The notes beneath the pieces were generated by a model, which saw only the letters and a program-made list of their open reading frames with translations, was not told the DNA's origin and ran no database searches. From positions 7,577 to 71,576 of the forward strand of contig CAVVMV010000007.1 in the NCBI GenBank assembly GCA_963749485.1: a stretch of DNA of 64,000 nucleotides. The letters run 5' to 3'. The stretch's first letter is position 1. The number at the start of each line of letters is the position of its first letter. The DNA is from JAZGGS01 sp963749485 (GTDB lineage: Bacteria > Bacteroidota > Ignavibacteria > Ignavibacteriales > Ignavibacteriaceae). A program made the position numbers and the translations under genes. This document shows, piece after piece, positions 8,936-19,418 of the stretch.

Positions 8936-11144
8936 TACTCAGATTTTTCTTCTTTCACTCCTTTTTCAACTTCATCCTGGTTCGGGTACTTTATCCTGCG
9001 GTGATGCTGACCGAGTAATATGCCAACAAATGCTTCCTTCATCTTAGTTAGATCTGCAAATGTTATAGGAGATTCATCAAGCTGTTTGTCATTCAATCCT
9101 GGATTTAAAAATGTTAGCAATTACATTTTCAACCTTTGTGGGGTTAGGTTCTTCAATAGATCTTACTGCAGATTCGCAGCCATCAGCCAGCATAATTATG
9201 GCAGTTTCTTTTGAGTTCGGTTTTGGACCCGGGTACCTAAAGTCTTTTTCATTCACCTCATCTTCGCCATCCCGTTCTTTTGCCTTTTCATAAAAATAAG
9301 ACATAATAGATGTACCATGATGCATAGGTATAAAATCAATTATTTCACGCGGTAATCCATTTTCGATCGCAAGGTTAATACCTTCCTGAACATGGCTCTT
9401 TATCAGGTTTACACTTTGCTCAGGTTTTAGATTTTCGTGAATGTTATTACTATCGAGCTGGTTCTCTACAAAATTTTGTGGTGTAATAGTTTTTCCAATA
9501 TCGTGGTAATATGCACCAACTCTTGCAAGCAGTGGATTTGCTTTAATTTTTTCTGCTGCAGCTTCTGCTATAGTGCCAATGGTCATGGAGTGATTAAATG
9601 TGCCCGGCGCTTTTCTTGCAAGATCTTTAAGCAGCGGACGATCGAAGTTTGATAATTCCAACAATGTAAGATCTGTTGTAATCTTAAACATCTTTTCAAA
9701 AAAGATTAATAATCCATAAGTAAGAACAGGACTTATCAAAGCATTTGAAGCTGCAAAGGCAAATTCGATCAGCATCACGTTCCACGGAGCAAACCTTTCC
9801 AGACCAAATGCAAGGATTGTAAGAAAGTAACCAAGCAGAATAAAAAGGAATGAGCGGAAAATTTGTGAACGGTTTTTAATATCTCTTACAGTGTAAACAG
9901 CAATTCCGCCCGCAATAAAATTCATCGCCATAAATGTGTAATCATTTCCCCTAAGCGCACCTGTAACTAAAGTAAGAATTACGGTTGTATAAAATCCAAC
10001 CCGCGAATCGAACATTATTGTAAGCAGCATAGATGCAGCAGGAATAAAAATAAGAAACTGCACCGGCGCAGGCACACTTACCTGGTTCACAAGAAATGTC
10101 ATAAAGGAAACGAACACGATCAGCATAGATATCAGCAGCAATTTCTGGTTATCATAAAATATTCGTTTTCTAAAGAGGTAGAGGTACACAACAAGCAAAG
10201 AAATCAATAAAGCTATATGAATAAATTTTCCAACTCCCTGAAGTATTAATCCTTCTTCCCCAATGGCTTCACCTTTTGCTTCTTTATATGATTCTATTTT
10301 TAGTTTTGTTTCCTTGCTGATCCGTTCATGTTTGGCAATTATCCTCTCATTCTCATTAACAATATCTGTATACTTAGAAATATTACTCTTTGCCTGTTCA
10401 ATTTCTTCATCGGTTAATTCGGCACTGTACTGAAGATTGGGAGAAAGAAAATAAATTGTGTACTCAATAAGTGCATTTTCAATATCTGCAGGATAGTTAA
10501 GTTTATTAATTTCGCGCGAAACATTGTTCTTTGCATCATCAAAGAAGATGTAATTTCCAGTTGATTCAATCCTGTCCACGTAACCGGTTCTTACGGCAAT
10601 GCTATCTTTAAAAGGCAAGTTGGAATCTATGCTAAGGATGCCTTTGCTATAAATACTGCTAAGAATCATTTCTGCCTGTTTGAAATAGAGTTCTTAAAGC
10701 CGGGTTGTTTCCCTGGACAAGATTTCTTTCCTGAATGCGGAGATTTTTAAACCTTGTGTATGATTCAGAAGTTAAAAATGTAGGATTAAAAATAGGGACT
10801 GTATCCGATTCAGCAAACTGATCCAGAGTTTGAATAAAATAGTTGCTGTAGCTCTTAATCGAATCCACGGCTTTACCGGGAATTTCAGTCAAGTTTAAAA
10901 ATATTGGAAATACTTTTCCTTCAGCTTCTCTTATCTCTGCTTTGTAAATCTCCTCACTCTTTTTTATGGGAAAACTGAACGGGGCAATTAAATCATCATA
11001 AAGCCAAATTGCTCCTTCGGATATTTCGTATTCTAAAGACTCGCCTTTAGGAAACATAAATGTTATAACAATGATGCTAATCACACCCATTATTACCTTT
11101 AGGAAAATACCTTTTCCCTTAACCGTTTTATCAGAGTCTGGCAT
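8935..11144 (-). CDS. 7TM-HD family phosphohydrolase (PgpH-like), two frameshifts
   Basis: The protein has the 7TMR-HDED/7TM/HD layout of PgpH, a cyclic di-AMP phosphodiesterase. An N-terminal membrane segment (about residues 13-30) is followed by an extracytoplasmic domain of about 270 residues, then seven hydrophobic helices. The cytoplasmic HD domain shows TFNHSMTIGTIAEAAAE, GAYYHDIGK (HD metal pair), MHHGTSIMSYFYEKA and MLADGCESAVRS. Single-base insertions explain breaks near 10670 (between LFQT and AEMILSSIYSKG) and near 9105 (between FKSRI and NDKQLDESPITF). Assembled length is about 735 residues. It ends overlapping the xerD start. The substrate is inferred from the family only. Confidence 0.85.
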
Positions 11145-11147
11145 TTG

Positions 11148-11995
11148 TTAATCCTTTTTTGCTTTTAAAACTTTCTTAAAAAATTTAGCTGCACCTTCCT
11201 CGTTATTACTTTTAGATGTTACCATATCAGCCATTCTTTTAATTTCCGGTATTGCATTGGCTACTGCTACTTTGAAGGCATCTGTTTCGAATAAACTTAT
11301 ATCATTATACCAATCTCCCAATACCGCTGCCTGGTTTGGTTTTATTTTATGATGCTTTAACAATCTTTCCAAACCCTTCCCCTTAGTAGAACCCGATCTT
11401 CTAATTTCAAGAAAGCTAATATTAGGATGGCGGTGTGATTTATAAAATGAAATATTGCTGCCAATAGAAAACGGGAATAAAAATCTGTCTCTTACATATC
11501 TCATAGAATTTGCAGCATCGCTAAATAAAACCACTTCAAGGGTTCTGTCAATGTAATCATCATAAGAAGTTACCTCTTTGTACTTTGCCCCGTATTTATC
11601 GGATAACATCGGCATATTCGAATTTCTATCCGTATAATAAATTGCTTCATCGTGGCAGAGCACGATGTTTAAAAGCTGTTCTTCAGCAAACTTAAGCGCT
11701 CTTCTAACATGCTTTTTTTTACAAATGATTCATAAATCCTTGATCCATCCATTGTGCTTCTTATCATGCTTCCGTCTAAAGATATTACCGGGGATTTTAT
11801 TGATAACTCCTTTGCAATACCAGTAACAGCAGAATGAAGCCGCCCGGTAGCAAACGCAAAGATAACACCGCAATCCTGCAACTGGCTTATCAGTTGTTTC
11901 GTTTCTATTCCAATCACTCCGCTGTCAGAAAGCAATGTTCCATCAAGATCAGAAACAATTATTTTTATGTTTTTAAGTCTTTCAGTATTATTCAT
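11148..11995 (-). CDS. Cof-type HAD-superfamily phosphatase, one frameshift
   Basis: A cytoplasmic HAD hydrolase of the Cof/IIB class, acting on small phosphorylated metabolites. Motif I is VSDLDGTLL (residues about 13-21), motif II FAFATGR, motif III Lys in GSTKGKGLERLL and motif IV LGDWYNDISLF. The frame is lost at an A8 homopolymer near 11705-11715: the first part ends ESFVKKSMLEERL and the other frame gives KHVRRALKFAEEQLLNIVLCHDEAIYY. A homopolymer miscall is the natural explanation. The gene sits three bases after the 7TM-HD gene start and six bases from the symporter stop, so the three are probably co-transcribed. Confidence 0.88.
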
Positions 11996-12001
11996 ACAGG
12001 A

Positions 12002-13750
12002 TTATTCCACCACAGATTTCCACCCAATTGAACTAAGGTTTCTGTAAATAATATAAACAGAAACTATGGCTACTAACAGATAAATAAAAAACTCCATATA
12101 GTAGCCAAATATTAATTTACCCGTGCCGAATAATATAGAATAAACCAACAGAACTCCAAATAACCAGTTAATAAACATCCGCAAAAAACTACTGTCGCTT
12201 TTAACGCCAGGTAACCTGGAAGAAATTTTCTTCCAGAGAAATCCGCCCGGATGAATTTTTTTATAAAAAGAGAAAAGCACTGCTTCATCTGTTGGAGAAG
12301 TTAAAAATGTTACCAGTAACCAAATGATAGTGGTAGATGGCACCAGGATTAGAAGTGTATCAGGAAACTCAACACCAAGATTTGAAATAATTGGGTAGAT
12401 GACAAACGGGGTTATCATTGCAGATATTTCCGACCATGCATTTATTCTCCACCAGAACCATCTTAAAATAAGAACCAAACCCACACCGGCACCGCATTCT
12501 ATTATAAATTCCCAGGCACCGGATATTCTTGTTATTAAAAGTGTAACCATTACAGAGATGATCATTAAAAGCATTGTAGCAATGCGCGAAGATTTTACGT
12601 AATGTTTTTCATCTTTATCTTTGTTTAAAAACCGTCTGTAATAATCGTTAATGAGATATGAAGCCCCCCAATTTAACTGGGTTGCAATGGTACTCATATA
12701 AGCGGCAAAAAAAGCTGCAACCAGTAAACCTTTTAAACCGGCAGGAAGATAATCTCTTATCGCATAGATATATCCCATTCCTTTTTCCTCACCACTCAAT
12801 TCCGGGTAAAGTATTAAAGTACAAAGTGCAACTATTATCCAGGGCCAGGGGCGAATTGCATAATGAGCTATCTGGAAAAATAAAGTAGCGAAAAGTGAAT
12901 GCTTTTCATCTTTGGCAGACATCATTCTTTGTGCAACATAACCGCCACCTCCGGGCTCTGCACCCGGATACCAGGAAGCCCACCAGATAATTCCTACATA
13001 GGCAAGAAAAGATGCTACAGTTAATGCAAATGCACCACCCATTGATCCAACATCAGAAATGGTTGGGAAAAAATTGAACACATACTCAGGTAGTTTCTCC
13101 TGCATTCCGCTAATTCCACCAACATCCGGAGAATTTACAACCAGGATAGCAAGTATAATACAGCCGGTCATTGCAATTACAAACTGGAAGGCATCTGTAA
13201 TTACTACACCCCACAAACCGGAAAGTGCAGAATAAAAAGCAACGAAAAGCATACAAGCAAAAACAAAAAAGTAAACCTGGGATTCAGGAATTCCAAATAA
13301 ACCTGTAAGTATGGAAGCCATCGCTTTGTTTACCCAGCCCATAATAATAACATTCATAAACAGACCAAGGTACAATGCACGAAAACCTCTTAAGAAACGT
13401 GCGGGCTTACCTGAATAGCGCAACTCTGCAAACTCAACCTCGGTAACTATTCCGGCTCTTCTCCATAACCGGGCAAAGAAGAAAACGGTAAGGATACCGC
13501 CAAAGGCAAAATTCCACCAGAGCCAGTTACCTGCTATTCCGTTTTTAGCGACTAATTCCGTAACCGCAAGGGGTGTATCTGCTGCAAAGGTAGTTGCCAC
13601 CATCGAAATACCTGCCAGGTACCAGGGAAGATTCCTGCCTGACAGGAAAAACTCGTTTGTATCTTTACCGGCACGCTTTGAATAATAGAGTGCTATTGAA
13701 ACAGAAATTATTAAATAGGCTGCTATTATTAAATAATCTACAAATTCCAG
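12002..13750 (-). CDS. Sodium:solute symporter (SSS family), start unclear
   Basis: A polytopic Na+-driven uptake transporter of the SSS family (proline/sugar type). The frame runs open above the first ATG (13603) and encodes DYLIIAAYLIISVSIALYYSKRAGKDTNEFFLSGRNLPWY, clearly the first membrane helix and loop of the family. No ATG, GTG or TTG precedes it before an in-frame TAA, so the start may be the CTG at 13750 or the first codon may be misread. Assembled length is about 582 residues. It has PGAEPGGGGYVAQRMMSAKDE in the core and about thirteen hydrophobic segments. The solute cannot be predicted. Confidence 0.88.
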   Translation of the reverse strand: MEFVDYLIIAAYLIISVSIALYYSKRAGKDTNEFFLSGRNLPWYLAGISMVATTFAADTPLAVTELVAKNGIAGNWLWWNFAFGGILTVFFFARLWRRAGIVTEVEFAELRYSGKPARFLRGFRALYLGLFMNVIIMGWVNKAMASILTGLFGIPESQVYFFVFACMLFVAFYSALSGLWGVVITDAFQFVIAMTGCIILAILVVNSPDVGGISGMQEKLPEYVFNFFPTISDVGSMGGAFALTVASFLAYVGIIWWASWYPGAEPGGGGYVAQRMMSAKDEKHSLFATLFFQIAHYAIRPWPWIIVALCTLILYPELSGEEKGMGYIYAIRDYLPAGLKGLLVAAFFAAYMSTIATQLNWGASYLINDYYRRFLNKDKDEKHYVKSSRIATMLLMIISVMVTLLITRISGAWEFIIECGAGVGLVLILRWFWWRINAWSEISAMITPFVIYPIISNLGVEFPDTLLILVPSTTIIWLLVTFLTSPTDEAVLFSFYKKIHPGGFLWKKISSRLPGVKSDSSFLRMFINWLFGVLLVYSILFGTGKLIFGYYMEFFIYLLVAIVSVYIIYRNLSSIGWKSVVE

Positions 13751-13973
13751 GTTAGTTCTTTCGTTTTATTATTTTTTAGAATAACTAAATTCAGTATAGT
13801 TGTTTATTCATCTTAAAAAAAGTTACAAGTCTGAATTAATGAAACTTTCATCTTTATTTTAAAATAATAGAGAAAAAATAAAAAAAATTTATTAGTTTTT
13901 AGTTACTAAAAGGAAAATTTCATATTCCAGGGAGTTTTATTAGAATTTTAACAACTAAACCAGCAGGTGCGTT

Positions 13974-14859
13974 ATGACAATTACGCTTATAATACTGTTT
14001 GTTTTAGCAGCAGCAGCGCTGATTATATATCTGGTTAAAAGCGGCAGCAAAGAGTTTAAACCAAAGCTTACCTATAAAGAGAGAATTGAGCTTGAGCGCA
14101 AGATAGACGAGGAAAGCAAACATAAGACTAAGATTGTTGCTGATTCAGAAATTGATTTGGAAATTGATTCTGAGACTGAAGAAGTAGCTGAAAAAGAAAT
14201 AAAATCCAACACAACGCCGGTTTACACTTTCCCGCCCAAAGATTACCTGGAAGAACTCTTAAAATTTAAAAAGATTCCGGATTCCACAGACGATAAATTT
14301 AAACTTGCATTCAGCAGCGCTATTTCAAGAGCGAAGGAGAATGATTTCAGAAATTCTCTTACTGAATTCAGTAAAGCTTTGGATATTAAAAAAGATGACG
14401 CAGATAACTTTTTATTGCAGGGCACTGGTAAAATGCAAACTTGATAATTATGAAAGTGCGGCTGGCGATTTTACAAGCGCAATTAGCGCAAATCTCGAAG
14501 ATGTTAATGCTCTTTTCTACCGTGGGGTTGCACGGTATCAAATAAAAGAATACTCGGCAGCTCTGCAGGATTTTTCCAGCTATGTAAATTCTGTTCCAGA
14601 TTATCCGCTGGCTTTTTACTATATAGGATTGGTAAAGAGTAAAACTCAGGACTATAATGGTGCAATTGAGAATTTTACAGTGGCTGTTGAATTAAATCCG
14701 CTCTTTGCTGAGGCTTATTTTGATAGAGCTATGGCTAAAGAATATTTGGGTGACCGCGAAGGATGCTGTTCTGATTTAAAAGCGGCAATGAACAAAGGTC
14801 ATCTCGATTCATACCATTACATAAGAAAATATTGTACGGAGGGAGGGAGCAGCACTTAA
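13974..14859 (+). CDS. TPR-repeat membrane-anchored protein, one frameshift
   Basis: The N-terminus is a single transmembrane helix (MTITLIILFVLAAAALIIYLV), followed by an acidic, Glu-rich linker (about residues 55-75). After this come at least four tetratricopeptide repeats: SLTEFSKALDI, NYESAAGDFTSAI, EYSAALQDFSSYV, DYNGAIENFTVAVELNPLFAEAYFDRAMAKEYLGD. The frame breaks near 14418-14426, where LLQGTGKMQT-stop is replaced in another frame by CRALVKCKLDNYESA. TPR domains mediate protein contacts, so this is probably a membrane-tethered scaffold facing the cytoplasm. A purine-rich AGGTG precedes the ATG. It is the only plus-strand gene between rpsT and 57 kb. Its partner is unknown. Confidence 0.82.
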
Positions 14860-14907
14860 AATTATTAGCAACTATTTATACTGAACTAACAATCCTCTTA
14901 TAAATTA

Positions 14908-16365
14908 TTATCCGTTGGATTCATTTTTATTTGAATCAACAAGTGAAGATAATAATGTGCCCACAAAAATTGTAGCTATCACTCCTATCAATGTAAACCA
15001 GGTCCAAACAAATAAATTAAGTGTAATTACAGTTACCATCACCAAAATACCTGCAACAAAACCGGCAATGGCATCCTCTTGTTTTGCTTTGGTGATTAAT
15101 ATTCCTAAAAGAAACACACCTAACAATCCTCCGTAAGTAAAGGATGCAATGCTAAGCGCAACTTCCACCACTGCACGGGAGCTTCCCATAAATATGAGGG
15201 CAGAGAGTACAAGCAAACCTGCCCAAAGTATAGTTAATAAACGGGAGATTTTTAGTTTTTTCTCTTCACTTAAAACTTTACCGGAAAGCGGAGTATATAA
15301 ATCCATCATTGAAGAAGAAGAGAGTGCACTCATTGAACCTGCAAGGGTAGACATTGCGGCAGCAAATAATCCTGCAATAATAATTCCTGAAACACCGGGC
15401 GGCAGCACATCAATAATAAACATAGGGAAAATTTCATCAGACTTAATATCCATTTTACCGTAATACGCAAAGAGCATAACCCCAATTATAAGAAATAATG
15501 CAAACTGGAAAACCACAATCACACCACTGCCAATAACTGCTTTGCGTGCACTTTTAAGATCTTTTGTTGCCAATAACCGCTGCACAATTAGTTGATCTGT
15601 TCCGTGAGATGCCATGGATAAAAATGCTCCGCCAATCAGTCCTGCAAATAATGTGTAGGGCTCACTAAAAAATTCTGTAATGTTTTTATCGAAGCCAAGA
15701 TTAATAATTGAAAACTTACTATCCGCTGCTGCAGAATTAATTACAGTTGCTAATCCATCGGGCAATGAATTAAGAAGAAAGAAACCTGCCAGGGCTGCAC
15801 CGCCGATATAAATAAACATTTGAATAACATCGACCCAAATAACTCCTTTTAATCCGCCGGTGTAAGTATAAACAAGTGAAACCAACGCAATTATAATTAT
15901 AGCTATTACAGGATCGATCTTTAGGATAAGATAAAGTGGTATGGCTGTTGCAAATAACCGAACCCCATCTGCGGCTGTTCTTGTAAGTAAAAAAACTATG
16001 GAAGCAAAGGATCTTGTTTTTCCTCCAAACCTGATTTCAAGAAATGTGTATGCGGTTTTTAGCTCGCCTTTAAAATAAGCAGGCAGGAAAAGCCGTGCGA
16101 CAACTATTCTTCCTAATAAAAATCCTAAAGCAACCTGTAAAAAGTTAAGATTAGTTAAGTAAGCAAGTCCCGGAATAGAAATGAAAGTAAGTGTGCTGGT
16201 TTCTGCGGCAACTATAGAAAAACAAACTGCCCACCATGGAATTTTCTCTGCTCCTAAAAAATAATCTTTAGCGGTTCTTTGTTTACCTCCTGAAATTATA
16301 CCCCAAATTGCAATTCCAAGCAGGTAAGTGATGATAATTATATAATCAATTATGCGGGTTTCCAA
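14908..16365 (-). CDS. Sodium:solute symporter (SSS family)
   Basis: An intact 485-residue symporter of the same superfamily as the one at 12-13.7 kb but from a different subfamily. It begins METRIIDYIIIITYLLGIAIWGIISGGKQRTAKDYFLG, the typical helix 1 and loop, continues IPWWAVCFSIVAAETSTLTFISIPG, and contains TYTGGLKGVIWVDVIQM and SHGTDQLIVQRLLATKD (sodium-site region). About thirteen hydrophobic helices are visible. It is convergent with the TPR gene and separated from the STAS gene by a terminator, so it is probably transcribed alone. The solute is not predictable from sequence; sugar or acyl-sugar transport is common for this subfamily. Confidence 0.9.
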   Translation of the reverse strand: METRIIDYIIIITYLLGIAIWGIISGGKQRTAKDYFLGAEKIPWWAVCFSIVAAETSTLTFISIPGLAYLTNLNFLQVALGFLLGRIVVARLFLPAYFKGELKTAYTFLEIRFGGKTRSFASIVFLLTRTAADGVRLFATAIPLYLILKIDPVIAIIIIALVSLVYTYTGGLKGVIWVDVIQMFIYIGGAALAGFFLLNSLPDGLATVINSAAADSKFSIINLGFDKNITEFFSEPYTLFAGLIGGAFLSMASHGTDQLIVQRLLATKDLKSARKAVIGSGVIVVFQFALFLIIGVMLFAYYGKMDIKSDEIFPMFIIDVLPPGVSGIIIAGLFAAAMSTLAGSMSALSSSSMMDLYTPLSGKVLSEEKKLKISRLLTILWAGLLVLSALIFMGSSRAVVEVALSIASFTYGGLLGVFLLGILITKAKQEDAIAGFVAGILVMVTVITLNLFVWTWFTLIGVIATIFVGTLLSSLVDSNKNESNG

Positions 16366-16425
16366 ATTCTGAAGATGTTTTCTAACTCAGTTATTAAAAG
16401 TAACGAACATTTTATGTTGGATAAT

Positions 16426-16462
16426 AAAAAAGCATCCTTTTTAGTTATCGGATGCTTTTATG
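16426..16462 (-). terminator. Terminator downstream of the STAS gene
   Basis: AAAAGCATCC and GGATGCTTTTA pair around a loop of about twelve bases. Read on the minus strand the stem is followed by TTTTTTATTAT. It lies after the STAS-domain gene and before the symporter, closing the GlmU-family/rsmB/rodZ/ligA chain. Confidence 0.8.
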
Positions 16463-16489
16463 ATATTAAAAAATATTTTTAAGGAAAAT

Positions 16490-16841
16490 TCAATTGATTT
16501 TTTTTAAGTCATCAAATGCATCGGCAACGGTATCACAAAACAGGCAGCACACGATCCAGCTGTGTAATTTTTATTAATGAATAAACTTTTTCGGATGGTG
16601 CAGCTAATCTCATATGCCCATTATTTGTATTAAGAATTCTGTTAGCAACAAGTATAGCGCTTAAGCCGGAGCTGTCGCAGCTTTTAACTTCACTTAAATC
16701 AAGAATAAACTTACTGGCACCTTCTACTTTTAACAGAAGAGTAAACTCTCCCTTAAGGAGTCCCGATATGCTGGTGTCAAGCCGTTCTTCATTTAATTTG
16801 AAGATTGTAATATCATCTTCCTTTTTTATTTCAAAATTCAT
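16490..16841 (-). CDS. STAS-domain anti-sigma factor antagonist-like protein, one frameshift
   Basis: A SpoIIAA-type STAS domain protein of about 117 residues. It reads MNFEIKKEDDITIFKLNEERLD and has the regulatory loop LSEVKSCDSSGLSAIL, where the first Ser of DSSGL is the phosphorylation site in the family. The uninterrupted frame ends after LDRVLPVL, but another frame continues CDTVADAFDDLKKIN to a TGA at 16490, so an indel near 16535-16545 is likely. STAS proteins bind anti-sigma kinases or act in phosphorelays. No kinase or sigma factor is adjacent; the neighbours are ligA and a hypothetical gene, so its partner is elsewhere. Confidence 0.85.
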
Positions 16842-16850
16842 TTAAATACC

Positions 16851-17382
16851 TTAAAACATTTTTAAACAATTTAATAAATTCTGATAAGAAATTTCAGGTT
16901 CGTTTTTATTATTTGCAACCTGCAGGTTAAAATACTTATCGGCATTTTTCCCGGAAAAACCAATTCGCACAGGAGAATTAATAACATTAGCTATAAAGTT
17001 ATAAAACAACACTTCGTTGCCGGTTAGTATCAATCACAACATCAAATTGTACTTTCTTAAGCTGATTTAAAAACTTTTTAGTTGGTAATTCCAGTTTTGT
17101 CTTATCATTAATTCCATGTCCAACTGCACTTACTTTAAATGCAGTGGGAAGAAGACTAACTCTGAAATCGTCGGTCATAGCAGTTACATTTTTTTTCGAT
17201 TCCTTTAAAAAATTCAAAACTTCAACTGCATATCTGAAATCCTTATCATCTTTGGGCATCAATACAAGGTATGAGTAGGAGCGTTTAAAAATCCTGGAGA
17301 ATTCCAGTTCACTGAACTTATGCTCCTTCAGTTTCTGGTTTATAATAAATTTAGCTACTTGCTCTTTTATAGGACCCATCAT
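16851..17382 (-). CDS. Conserved hypothetical protein resembling DUF6913, one frameshift
   Basis: A protein of about 176 residues starting MMGPIKEQVAKFIINQKLKEHKFSE. The middle reads YSYLVLMPKDDKDFRYAVEVLNFLKE, and the end GNEVLFYNFIANVINSPVRIGFSGKNADKYFNLQV. The pattern of a Rossmann-like strand, a VVIDTN strand and a final RIGFSGKNADKYFNL resembles the Bacteroidota DUF6913 family, itself similar to GT9 heptosyltransferase cores but shorter. That assignment is from memory of the pattern and is tentative. The frame breaks near 17005-17035. Its start overlaps the ligA stop by four bases, so it is translated with ligA. The function is unknown. Confidence 0.65.
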
Positions 17383-19418
17383 TTTTTAACGGCTTCATTT
17401 AATAAATCAATAAAATCGGTTTCACTTAAGATTTTAATCCCAAACGAATTTGCCTTCGTAAGCTTTGAACCTGCTTTTTCACCGGCGATAAGATAATCAG
17501 TTTTATTTGTAACACTGGATGTAACTTTACCACCAAGTTCTGTAATCTTTGCAGATGCCTCATCGCGTGAATACTTACTTAGCGTTCCTGTAAGAACAAA
17601 AGTTTTTCCTGTAAAAATAGTTTCATTTTGCTTCTTATATATATCATCACTTAACTTAAAATTCAAACCGGCTTTTTTCAACTCTTTAATAATTCCAAGA
17701 TTTTTTTTACTGCCGAAGAATGTTTTTACACTCCTGCTAATACTCTCTCCTATTTCATCTGCTTCCGTCATTTCCTCTTCGGTAGCATTCATCAAGTTGT
17801 CTAACGATTTAAAATGCCTGGCAAGTTTTGAGGCAACACCTGCACCCACATACCTTATACCCAAAGCAAACAATACTTTATCAAACGGTTTTTCTTTGCT
17901 GATCTCAATTGCATTTAAAAGATTATCAACACTTTTTTCACCCATTCTTTCCATTTCAATCAATTCAGAACGCAAGTTTTTTAGTTTATAAATATCAGCA
18001 TAAGTATTTAAAAAACCCTTTTCAACAAAAACATCTATTGAAGAAACACCAAGTCCTTCAATATCCATTGCTCCTCTCGAAGCAAAATGTTCAAGTCGCC
18101 CTTTTACCTGTGCTGGGCAAAAGTGATTTTCACAATAATAGGCAACCTCGTCTTCCGGCTTATATAATTTAGTGCTGCAAACAGGACATTTATCCGGCGG
18201 CTTAGTTGCGCGGCTTCCAGCAGGTCTTTCAGCAAGTACAACCGAAACTACTTTTGGAATTACATCTCCTCCTTTTTCTATCACAACTTTGTCTTTTACA
18301 CGGATATCTTTTCTTTCAATTTCATCAAAGTTGTGTAAAGTAGCCCTGCTTATTGTAGAGCCGGCAAGCAAAACCGGTTCTAGTTCTGCAACCGGTGTTA
18401 TTGCACCGGTTCTTCCTACCTGCCAAATTATTTTATTAATAACAGTAAATGCCTGCTTTGCTTTGAATTTAAATGCTACAGCCCATCGTGGAGATTTTGC
18501 AATGTTTCCAAGTATATCCTGCTGTTTAATCGAATTAACTTTAACAACCGCACCGTCTATTTCATATTCAAGTTTATCTCTAAGTGATTCAAATTCTTTG
18601 CAAACTTTAATTACATCTTTAATGCTTTTGCACTTTTTGTAATTTGGATTAACTCTGAATCCAAGTTTTTTAAGAACATCCAGATTTTTTTGATGAGTCT
18701 CAAGATTGTCTTCAGGACTTATAAGAGAATATATAAAATTGTTAAGCGGTCTATTAGCAACAATTTTCGGATCCTGCATTTTCAGTGTTCCCGCAGCGGA
18801 ATTTCTAGGATTAGCAAATAATTTTTCACCATTTGCAGATCTCTCTTTATTCAGTTTTTCAAATTCATCAATGTTCATAAAAATTTCGCCGCGCACTTCA
18901 AAATCATTTAGTTTATAAGAATCAGAGTCATCTTTTCTTAATCGCAAGGGAATAGTACGGATAGTTTTAACATTTGTTGTTATCTCCTCGCCAATTGTCC
19001 CATCGCCCCTGGTAGCAGCCGTCTTCAGCACTCCGTCAACATAATTTAAACTTACCGATGCACCATCGATCTTAAGCTCAACAATATATTCTACTTTTTC
19101 ATTTTCAGGAAGTAAATTCCTTACCCGTTTATCAAAATCAAAAAGCTCTTCTTCATTATAAGTGTTGGCAAGACTAAGCATTGGAATTTTGTGTGTAACA
19201 TGCGGGAAATCTTTTGTAAGATCTTTGCCAACTCTTTGAGTGGGAGAGTCCGGGGTGATTAATTCAGGATACTTACTTTCAAGTTTTTCCAGTTCCTTAA
19301 CAAGTGAATCATATTTTTCATCACTTATAACAGGATCTGCTAACACATAATACTTATAGTCGTGATCCCTTATTTTATCCTTAAGTGAATCTAATTTCTG
19401 TTTAATATTTGAAGACAT
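17379..19418 (-). CDS. ligA: NAD+-dependent DNA ligase LigA
   Basis: LigA seals nicks during replication and repair, using NAD+. The 679-residue protein is complete. The Ia domain (YYVLADPVISDEKYDSL) is followed by the nucleotidyltransferase domain with catalytic Lys116 in ELKIDGASV, the OB fold, and a zinc finger with cysteines in CPVCSTKL and CENHFCPAQ. Helix-hairpin-helix repeats follow (for example FALGIRYVGAGVASKLA), with a C-terminal BRCT domain from about residue 600 (GKTFVLTGTLSKYSRDEA). The start codon directly follows the rodZ-like stop, and the stop overlaps the next gene (ATGA), so the genes form one transcript. It is one of the longest intact genes in the window. Confidence 0.98.
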   Translation of the reverse strand: MSSNIKQKLDSLKDKIRDHDYKYYVLADPVISDEKYDSLVKELEKLESKYPELITPDSPTQRVGKDLTKDFPHVTHKIPMLSLANTYNEEELFDFDKRVRNLLPENEKVEYIVELKIDGASVSLNYVDGVLKTAATRGDGTIGEEITTNVKTIRTIPLRLRKDDSDSYKLNDFEVRGEIFMNIDEFEKLNKERSANGEKLFANPRNSAAGTLKMQDPKIVANRPLNNFIYSLISPEDNLETHQKNLDVLKKLGFRVNPNYKKCKSIKDVIKVCKEFESLRDKLEYEIDGAVVKVNSIKQQDILGNIAKSPRWAVAFKFKAKQAFTVINKIIWQVGRTGAITPVAELEPVLLAGSTISRATLHNFDEIERKDIRVKDKVVIEKGGDVIPKVVSVVLAERPAGSRATKPPDKCPVCSTKLYKPEDEVAYYCENHFCPAQVKGRLEHFASRGAMDIEGLGVSSIDVFVEKGFLNTYADIYKLKNLRSELIEMERMGEKSVDNLLNAIEISKEKPFDKVLFALGIRYVGAGVASKLARHFKSLDNLMNATEEEMTEADEIGESISRSVKTFFGSKKNLGIIKELKKAGLNFKLSDDIYKKQNETIFTGKTFVLTGTLSKYSRDEASAKITELGGKVTSSVTNKTDYLIAGEKAGSKLTKANSFGIKILSETDFIDLLNEAVKK

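Noticed and set aside
18172..18642. Plus-strand open frame of 156 codons opposite ligA
   Set aside because: It lies wholly inside ligA, has Ser/Thr/Leu-rich composition from the reverse of a coding strand, and has no ribosome-binding site or family motif.
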